From positions 41,641,561-41,705,560 of the forward strand of contig NC_088775.1 in NCBI RefSeq assembly GCF_954871325.1: a DNA stretch of 64,000 nucleotides, read 5' to 3'. Source of the stretch: Gordionus sp. m RMFG-2023. Its lineage: Eukaryota > Nematomorpha > Gordioida > Chordodea > Parachordodidae. The notes beneath the pieces are model-generated. The model made no database searches. It saw only the letters and a program-made list of their open reading frames with translations, and was not told where the DNA came from. Below are positions 56,399-64,000 of this stretch, piece by piece. Within the stretch, counting starts at the first letter, position 1. Every line of letters begins with the position of its first letter. The position numbers were made by a program, and so were the translations under genes.

Positions 56399-59300
56399 GT
56401 AATATATTGTGCAATTTATGGTTCTTGTAATATATTTTAAATTACTCATCTCTTATAATAATAAACTGAAGCTTACATTTTTAAAAAAAATTTTGGTTAT
56501 TAATTTTAGACCAGTTTTATATTTTCAGAATTTGAAATTTCAGCTTCTATGTCCTATTTATAAAACATACTTCTGAAGTATTTATATAATATTCTATACT
56601 TAAAAGTCAAAAAATTGAATATGCTTTTAATATAATATTACAGGTCTAAAATTATTTACAAAATAAGTGCTAAATTATTTAGTTCACACTGAATGCTTTA
56701 ATAATTATTGATTAAGACAGTTTTAAAAAAGATAATCATTCTAATACTTTTTTTGTTTCATTTCTTATTAGATTCATATCAGTATCATAGAAAAATGAGA
56801 TTTTTGGCTGACCCTCTTCAATTTTTAAAAATTTGGTAAGCAAAGAAAGGATAAAAAAATAGTTAAAATTTTAGCCTCATAATATTTTTATCTTTGGAGA
56901 TATTAGGGTTCAAAGTGACAAAATATATCTTAAAAGTGACATAATTGTAAATAACATTTAATATCAAAATTACAAAGTTTATACTTTCAAATAAAAATTA
57001 TTTTATTTGTTTTCACAATTTCTGACCATTTTATTTAATATATAAGAATTAAATACAATTTTTTGTAAATAATGCTACATTACAAATATCCTTTTTTATA
57101 TTTATAAAAAATAATTTAAATTATTTATAGCTTTTAAATTTTGTTTCAAATATATTTTAAATTATGGAATGAATTTGATTATCTGTATTTCAATATCATT
57201 AATAAATATGAATAATAAAAAAATTATACAAAAGAGATTTATTATTGGAAACTTGTTACATTAAGTTGTCTGAGGGACATCCAACTGCCTCTTAAATTTG
57301 AAATATTTTAATATTAAGTAAAAATATCACGTTATTGGTAAGCTAGCAACAAAATTTTAACCATAATCTGTAATTTTGTTTAGTCCTATCTATTTAATGC
57401 AAATAAAAATTTAAATTTTTGGGAAATGCATATTTCGGCAGAACTGATAATGTCAGAATTTTCACATTGTATATTTATAAATTTATAAAAGGCCAATTTT
57501 TTTTAAAAACCAACTCTCCTAATTGCTTAAAAACACATGTAAAGGCTAAATCAGCAAGTGATTCAAAAGAGATTTTTTTTACCTATAAAATTATTATAAT
57601 TTTTTTATTTTTACCTTAAATAGTTTTTAAGATATAAGCAATTTAAAAATTATAGGCCCCATATATATTGGGATTTAGGAGTGCTAGTAGGCGAAAATAA
57701 ACTACTTATTGATTTAAATAATTCCAGCTATTTTAACAATTTTAAAAAGGGTTGTCAGAATCATTATCGATTTAGAAAAGTTTAAAGGTACCCATTTTAA
57801 TTTTTTAAAATTTTATATTAATAAAAATGAAAAGATTCTTTTTCATAAATACAAATTTTTACCATAGATATGTTATTTAAAAAGATAACTAATAATTATA
57901 AATTAAATTAATTTATAACTTGCTCCTACCATTAGTCTTAGAGGTATCAACCTCTATAAAAATTAGTCTCAATTCTTCTTATTTTTACTTTTTATTATTT
58001 TGTGGGGAGGTGGTTAAGTATCCTCTCTTTAGTCAATCAATTACAGGCTGAACCTATATATTATATGCCAATAGATATCATTAGCTAAATTTTAAAATAT
58101 ATCTTAATTTATTTAGGCTTCACCTACAACATTATGGGAAATTTAAAAAATCAGTAATTTCAATAAATATTTAAACAGATGTAATTGATATTTTATTGAA
58201 AATGTCTTTAATTAATGCCAACTCCATTGTATAAAATATTATTTTGTTAGTAAAAGAACATATTTTTTAAAAAAGAATTTGGCAAAACATCCTTCAAAAA
58301 ATTAATAAAATGACCTTCATGAAATATTTTATGGTTTACTTAATTATAAATAATATTTGTTTAAAGATTATTTAATATATAACAAATTTGTTAAGCAGGA
58401 AAACTAAAAATGATGATTTTTGCACTTTTAATGACCCTTTCAGGATATATGAAAGACAAAGAGCTTAAATTTGGTTTTTTAAACTAATATAATATAACCA
58501 TTATACAAATTTTTATTTTAATCAAAAGGGTGGTGGGAAGTGTGTGATTTGGCATGATTAAACCCCTTGTCAAATCATTATTCTCAAAAGGCATATATTT
58601 AATTCCTTAATTTTACATGATATCTTTATTAAATTTACATACTAAAAATCAAGATTATTATTAGGTGTGTACTAATACCACTTTTTGGAGGCTGATCGGA
58701 TATTCCTGAATTAAATTGATATCAGTTGATTACCAATTCGATATCATATTTAATTTTGTATTCTGTAAAGATACCAAAAGTTTTAATTTTTAATATACTT
58801 TTTATTAGTATAACATCTATAATTTAACTATTCCATAATTTATGTCATTTAAATATATTTTAATGATCAGTTATAGTTTATATTAAATTCAATTGCAATT
58901 CTAAAAGTATATAAAGTATTGTTAAATCACTTTTATATAATAAGTAATAACATTAATCTATATACATAATCTAATATATATAATCTCCACTCCATATGAT
59001 CGTTTTCCAATGATCTTGATGTATTTAAAATAGGACACTATATAGTGCAATGTTAATTTTTTGCTTTCTACAAGAGGCGAACAACTAAACTCCTGTTTCA
59101 TAAGTGTATGCCTTACGCATGCATGCACCAACTTAAATATAAATATTTAATCAATAGCTGATATTTTTATAATTTTGCCGTTATTACCATTGCCTAATTT
59201 TTTGTGACAATAATTTTGAAAATTTTTTTCCAAGCCAAGATAGGTAAATCTCTAAATAAACATATCTATTTTTTATTCTTTTTAAGGGCACTTATTGTTT

Positions 59301-59434
59301 TCATTATATATGGGCTAGACAGATTAATAATATGTTTTGCCTTAAGGTAGTAACTATCAAATTTGTATTTTAATTTGGATAGGTACCACCAAATTTATTT
59401 ATAATATATTTAATAAATCGTTAATTTTGAAAAG
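56399..59434. other. 3 kb of AT-rich DNA downstream of the kinase exons
   Basis: No further kinase exon or other gene is recognised. 57920-57980 resembles mitochondrial COX1 (see separate entry). 58664-58740 has a motif AGGTGTGTACTAATACC that may be a hAT terminus. The 66-codon frame at 57419-57619 shows no motif. Confidence 0.45.
57920..57980 (+). other. Possible second, tiny COX1-derived fragment
   Basis: AACCTCTATAAAAATTAGTCT differs from COX1 at 17628-17648 by one base, and about 15 bases on each side agree loosely, with a short deletion. It could be an old mitochondrial scrap or chance similarity in AT-rich DNA. Confidence 0.3.
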
Positions 59435-59435
59435 C

Positions 59436-59640
59436 ATCTGTGGCCTAATTGACAAGAGTCTCACTTACCAATCCGATGGTTTGGGTTCAAATCCCAGCAA
59501 AAGCAAAGATCATAATTTTTTCTTAATCCAATTTGGTGGTTCCGTCCTTGTGGGTGAGGGGGTGGGGTGATATATAGGAGGCCGGACTCCACCACTTGAT
59601 TCCATTATAATATATGTTAAATAATAAGGGTCTTATTATA
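59436..59640 (+). repeat. tRNA-derived SINE
   Basis: A box-like TGGCCTAATTGACAAGAG and B box GGTTTGGGTTCAAATCCC have tRNA spacing, headed by GCATCTG. The head does not fold into a proper tRNA (no matching acceptor), and a non-tRNA body with GGTGGTTCCGTCCTTGTGGG and GGAGGCCGGACTCCACCACT follows. It ends in an AATAATAAG-like tail. This layout is that of a pol III SINE, whose amplification would depend on a LINE such as the RTE family here. Confidence 0.7.
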
Positions 59641-61525
59641 TTTTAATAAATTTTGGTCTATATTTAGCAAATTAGGCTGGTATTTAGAAAACCCCTATAC
59701 GTTGACTTATATCTATCTAAAAAAAATTTTTTGCAGACATAACCAGGCCTGATTAAAAAACCAAGTCCCATGCAATTTTCATAAAATTTTGCCATTTATT
59801 TCTATTGTAATTTAACAACAGTCTTAAATTTAATTTTATATTCCATTCTATTGTAATATTTAAAATAAATTTAAATTTGTGATAGAAATCATATTGGGTG
59901 AAAAGAATGATAAGCTCAGGATATAAAATCTTATGAAGTTGGAGAATAAGGATTTCAGGATTTCTATCTGCTGTATTTGTCGAGGGAAGGTTTGAGAAAA
60001 ATTTTAAAATTATAATGGGTCAGACTGGGCTTTGAAAACATTTTTATAAATTATATTGGGCTGGGCTTGGGAAAATTTTTCAAAATTATTATCAGCTTGG
60101 ATGTTTGGGAATTTTTTTTATTACTAACTATGGATCAGACATTGACATAAAACAATTTTTTTTTGCAAACCTGAGCTGGGCCTGATCAAAAAACCAAGAC
60201 CCATAAAATCTGATTTTAATTGTATTTCTAAATTCATTATGATTTTTTAAATATATTGTTCCAGTTCTCAACTACCAAAATTATTATGATCTTTGATTGG
60301 GCTTAGGGAAATTTTTCCAAAATTATTATGGCCATGGCCATAGACCTTGTTTGGGAATTTTTTTAATATAAAATATTAAGCATAGATGGATAGTAATATT
60401 TTAACAAATAATATTGATATGGGTATCAAGTAAAAGCTTTAAATATATTTTGACTCAAAACATAGCATTTAAACTTAGTTTTAATGATGAAGGTGGGAGT
60501 GGGGTTATAAAGAATAAATTAGATATCATTTTCAAATAACAGGTAACAACTATCATAAGAGTAAGGAGAAAATTCGCATTCCCCTTCATTTTTGATGGGC
60601 TCAGCAATGAATGGGAGCTTTGGTACTCTTAGTTATAAATTTTTTATTTTGCCCTTCAAGAAAGATGAGTCATCATACTTTTCTCCCTTAATCAATGATA
60701 GATGAATCAGAAATTAAGAATATCTTATGAGGTGTGATTCATAAATTTACCTCTTTTCTCCTAAATTTTAATATTTTTATAAAATATATTAATAAAGTAT
60801 ATTTAGTATCATATACAAACTAACTAATTACCCCTCAGCCCTGTCATTCTTGACGGGTTATTAGCTAGTAAGTAATAAACGAATATATGAAATTTGAAAT
60901 AAATATTTAAAATAATATTTAACATTAATAAATCGAAGATTTCTTTTTTGAAATACCAAAATTTCCAATTTATCAGAGGTCAGCCTGTGGCGATGGTAAC
61001 TGCAATATCACCAGTTTCACTAAAAATAGATTCTGAAGAGATTCTCGCGCACTTTTATAAACAGAATGCGCAAAAAATAACAATATTGCAGAATGTTTAT
61101 TAATTAATTATTATTAAAAAAATAAACATAAAAATGGATTTCGATTTTATTTATAAAAATAAATGATTTTAGATATAACATTTTAAAAATTTTATATTTT
61201 ATTTTTAACCTTTTTATCGGATCAGATCTGAAAATTTTATAATATTGGCCGTTAACGGATACTTTAAAATGGGTGAAATATCGGCCCGATACTATCCGAT
61301 AAAAATATCGGTACATCCCTAATTATTATCCATATAAGATCAAAAAAAAATATATTATTTATTTTTTATACAAACTATATTGGGAAATATTATCAAAAAT
61401 ATATGGGAAAAACAAAAAAACTTGTCTAATTTGGGCTCTTGATAATTTTAGCAACTCCTTAATTTGACCAAAATTGAGTCCCAATTAAATTCTTATTAAT
61501 TACTACTAGAAAGTGAAGTATTTTA
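59641..61525. other. AT-rich DNA with worn miniature hAT traces
   Basis: 59740-60370 has scattered GGGCTTGG, CCAGGCCTG and AACCAAGACCC words as in decayed hAT miniature elements. 61190-61323 ends in ATATCGGTACATCCCTA, which on the minus strand is TAGGGATGTACCGATA, a common hAT terminus, followed by self-complementary ATCGGATAGTATCGGGCCGAT. No gene is seen. Confidence 0.45.
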
Positions 61526-61728
61526 GTCTTGTTAAATGGCTCGATTTGAGCCGCTTTTTAAAAACGGCTAACTCAATATTTTAGCCAGAAAATTATTGTC
61601 TACTCGAGATTTCTTTAATAGATGTTCAAACCTTTGTGCCACCTATGAGCAAAATCATAAGGCTTGCAAATAAAATATTGAGTTAGCCGTTTTTAAAAAT
61701 CGGCTCAAAATGAGCCGTTTAACAACAC
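61526..61728. mobile_element. TA-flanked foldback MITE, copy 4 (best preserved)
   Basis: 203 bp with TA at 61524-61525 and 61729-61730. The right arm on the minus strand reads GTGTTGTTAAACGGCTCATT, then TTGAGCCGATTTTTAAAAAC and GGCTAACTCAATATTTT; the left arm matches with few differences. Within each arm CGGCTC...GAGCCG is itself palindromic. Confidence 0.85.
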
Positions 61729-62045
61729 TAGTCTTGATAAATTGGGCAAATATCTTGGTATCAATGATGCCAAAATTAGACATTCTTTACTCTTTTTTTA
61801 AAAAATTGAAACTTTTTTTTGAGAAATGGGGATGGGTACTTATAATCCTTGGCAATCATTCATCTAATTTTTAACTCACTCTGGCTCATTTGGGGATAGG
61901 GAATAATATTAAATTTGGGCTATTCATAAAATTTGCAATCATAGAATAAATTTAAGCATTGCTACATTCTTTTCCTACCAAATAATTGTTGCCATGTTTT
62001 AAAATATTTTAGTTAAATATTTATATAATTTATTTTAAGAATAGG

Positions 62046-64000
62046 GGTCGGGTCATTCCACGTCAAATCGACCAAAAAAACGCGATTTTCGGACGACCAT
62101 CTTTAAAATAAACGAAACTTGGCATGATAGTTATTTATTTTGTAAATTCTAAATTTTAGAGTGCTAGCTCAACCAAATCCAAAGATATACGCCTTCAAAG
62201 TAGAGAATCGCATAATGCGTGATTTCTTAAATCTTGTTTTTCTTAAAAAATACTTAAGATAAAATTACCAATAATATATCATTTTATAGCCCTTAAAATT
62301 TTACATTGGAAAATATTAAAAAAAAATTAAAATTTTTTAAGTGTTTTTGTATTTCCGGTAAAAATAAAAAATTAACATTCCTGGGAAGGGATTTTTTTTT
62401 GGTGTTGATACTCTCTAAAAATGTTTATTACCTTTATATTAAACTATTTAATGAAAAATCTCGATAGCCATTTTTGTTTTTTTAATTTTATTAAAATTTT
62501 TATTATTTTTATAAATAAAAAAGGATAATATAGATGGCGTTATATTAATTTTAATAATAATATATTTAATTTAATAAAAATATGTTTTATATCGGTATTA
62601 AAATAAAAAAAAATCGATTAAATATAACCAGTATGATGTCTTGGGGCAATAAATAAGGAAGCGGCCCATACGGATATGGTTATTAGGACGCTATATTTTA
62701 AAATAAACATATAAAATTTCATATACAAACAATTATAAAATAAAATACCTCTTGTTTTAATCTTATCCCATTTTGCACTTATTAACAGAATTTCCTGAAG
62801 CAATAATTTATAGGTACGTCCTGTCACTGTTATAGGATCTACTATCGTTATTATTTGATTCATGGGCAACCATATCTTTTCCTCAAGTGTGGGATAAAAG
62901 AAGGATGGTGATGGTCCATGGGGATGTAAAAAGGAAATATATATCTCCTCAGTATTTTCATTCTTTTTCAGTACTGTGGCTAACCACCAAAAATTGTCAT
63001 AAACACATGTTACGAATCCTTTAATATCAGCAAAACACAAATTATCTGCAAAAGATAAATCGGCATTTGAGATATTATTAATTTGAAAGTCCTTTGCATA
63101 TGAATATATTTTTGATTTAAGTTTACTTAAACTCAAAGGAAAAACAGCATGTATTTCCCGAGTTCCTGGAATGGGACGAGCTAAATTGAATCTTTCTCAT
63201 AGTTTAATCTCTTCTAAATTGTATTGCTGGTGGTTATATGTATATAACCAACAAACAATAGATTTTTTGAAATAGACTTATGGCCTTCTCTAATGAATGG
63301 ATTACTTCAAAGTGATTTCATTATTACAATTTTTTAAATTAAAAAAAAAATTTTAAGTAAAAAAAGAAATATTTTTTTAATCCTTATGTTCTTTTCAATC
63401 ATGATTGATAATTAAATTTCCTATTTATCGATATAAAAATTTAATAGAAAGAAAGGAATGAAAAATAAAATTATATGATAAAATCTCAAATAATAACGAT
63501 AGTAGATCCAGAAGTGTGAAATATATACAAATTACGGCCTCAAGAATTTCTATTTAAGTGCAAAATGGATTGCGATAAATAGATATATTTTTATAATAGC
63601 TTGAATATAATTTTAAAGTATCTTTATATGGGCCGTTTCCTCATTTATTGCCTCAGGACATCATACTGGTTATACTTAATCGATTTCTTTTGATTTTAAT
63701 ACCGATATAAAATATATTATTATTAAATATAATATATTATTAATAAATTTAGTATAACGCCATCTATATTATCCTTTTTATTTACAAAAATAATAAAAAT
63801 TTTAATAAAATTAAAAAAACAAAAATGGCTATCGAGATTTTTCATCAAATAGTTTAATATAAAGGTAATAAACATCTTTAGAGAGTATCATAACCAAAAA
63901 AAAATCCCTTCCCAGGAATGTTAATTTTTTATTTTTACCGGAAATACAAAAACACTTAAAATTTTTTAACTTTTTTTCAATATTTTCCAATGTAAAATTT
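62046..64000 (-). mobile_element. DNA element with very long inverted termini, right end outside the window
   Basis: The left end GGGTCGGGTCATTCCACGTC opens a region that reappears inverted on the right. The stretch from about 62305 to 62690 is the near-perfect reverse complement of 63610 to the window end, with GATACTCTCTAAA, TCTCGATAGCCATTTTTG, GATGGCGTTATA and CAGTATGATGTC in both arms. Extrapolation puts the right end about 250 bp past the window and the arms at 600 bp or more. Between them lies one minus-strand reading frame. No superfamily could be assigned; the target duplication is not visible. Confidence 0.8.
62618..63213 (-). CDS. Unassigned protein of the long-arm element
   Basis: The minus frame is open from 63213, where a stop precedes it. 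It reads RPIPGTREIHAVFPLS, a Lys/Ser-rich linker, then GFVTCVYDNFWWLATVLKKN, YISFLHPHGPSPSFFYPTLE, EKIWLPMNQIITIVDP and TVTGRTYKLL. From memory, similar C-terminal modules (PGT R..H, then A.VYD..WW, HP.GP...F.WP, W.P...IL, GR.Y) occur in many uncharacterised invertebrate proteins. The short beta-rich pattern with paired aromatics suggests an SH3/Tudor-like fold. The natural end is probably near 62745; beyond it the frame runs into the inverted arm. An N-terminal part may lie in further exons. No catalytic motif is visible, so it may not be the transposase. Confidence 0.55.

Noticed and set aside
59436-59510. Functional nuclear tRNA gene
   Set aside because: A and B boxes are present but no 7-bp acceptor pairing or credible anticodon arm; a SINE head explains it better.

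Overview
The window is AT-rich animal nuclear DNA made almost entirely of transposable elements in various states of decay. A 5-kb fragment of mitochondrial DNA is buried in it, together with one recognisable host gene, the start of a uridine kinase. The mitochondrial fragment reads with the invertebrate mitochondrial code: TGA is Trp, AGA is Ser, ATA fits Met, and AAA is Lys. It shows K-D-ATP8-ATP6-COX3-G-ND3-A-R-N-S order, no leucine tRNA between COX1 and COX2, and at least two tRNAs without a T arm. These features together point to an arthropod, most likely an arachnid such as a mite; this is inference.

Layout. 1-9.4 kb holds scraps of hAT, piggyBac, an RTE-type LINE, Gypsy and small foldback elements. 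9.4-25.3 kb is a four-level nest. An RTE-type LINE on the minus strand was split by a non-autonomous hAT element with 8-bp target duplication ACTTCTCC. A mitochondrial fragment (COX1, COX2, ATP8, ATP6, COX3, ND3, ND4L and ND4, with tRNAs) sits inside that hAT element. The mitochondrial COX1 was in turn split by a 5.6-kb autonomous-type hAT carrying the same terminal repeats as the outer element (duplication TTAACAAT). The mitochondrial ND4 was split by a GC-richer reverse-transcriptase element.

25.4-34.9 kb is a satellite array with a repeat of about 117 bp. It is interrupted by a broken minus-strand Gypsy element (duplication GATAT) that carries a mariner-like foldback element. 35-40 kb holds hAT remnants and miniature elements. 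40.4-54.3 kb is a second cluster: two coding-free LTR elements, a LINE endonuclease fragment, and a broken plus-strand Gypsy element hit by two miniature hATs. One of the LTR elements has two identical 261-bp LTRs and lies inside another miniature hAT.

55.9-56.4 kb has two exons of a uridine/cytidine kinase around a 47-nt intron. 56.4-62 kb is mostly unrecognised AT-rich DNA with a tRNA-derived SINE and a miniature element. From 62.05 kb to the right edge runs a DNA element with very long inverted termini. It encodes a protein of a type I remember from uncharacterised invertebrate proteins and cannot assign to a transposase superfamily.

Nothing here forms an operon or pathway. What can be read is a relative chronology of insertions, because seven target-site duplications are exact. 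Three observations stand out. One is a tandemly triplicated in-frame 28-29-codon exon in the hAT transposase gene. Another is a set of short snap-back inverted duplications in the mitochondrial insert. The third is the capture of mitochondrial DNA inside a transposon of the same family that later re-invaded it.
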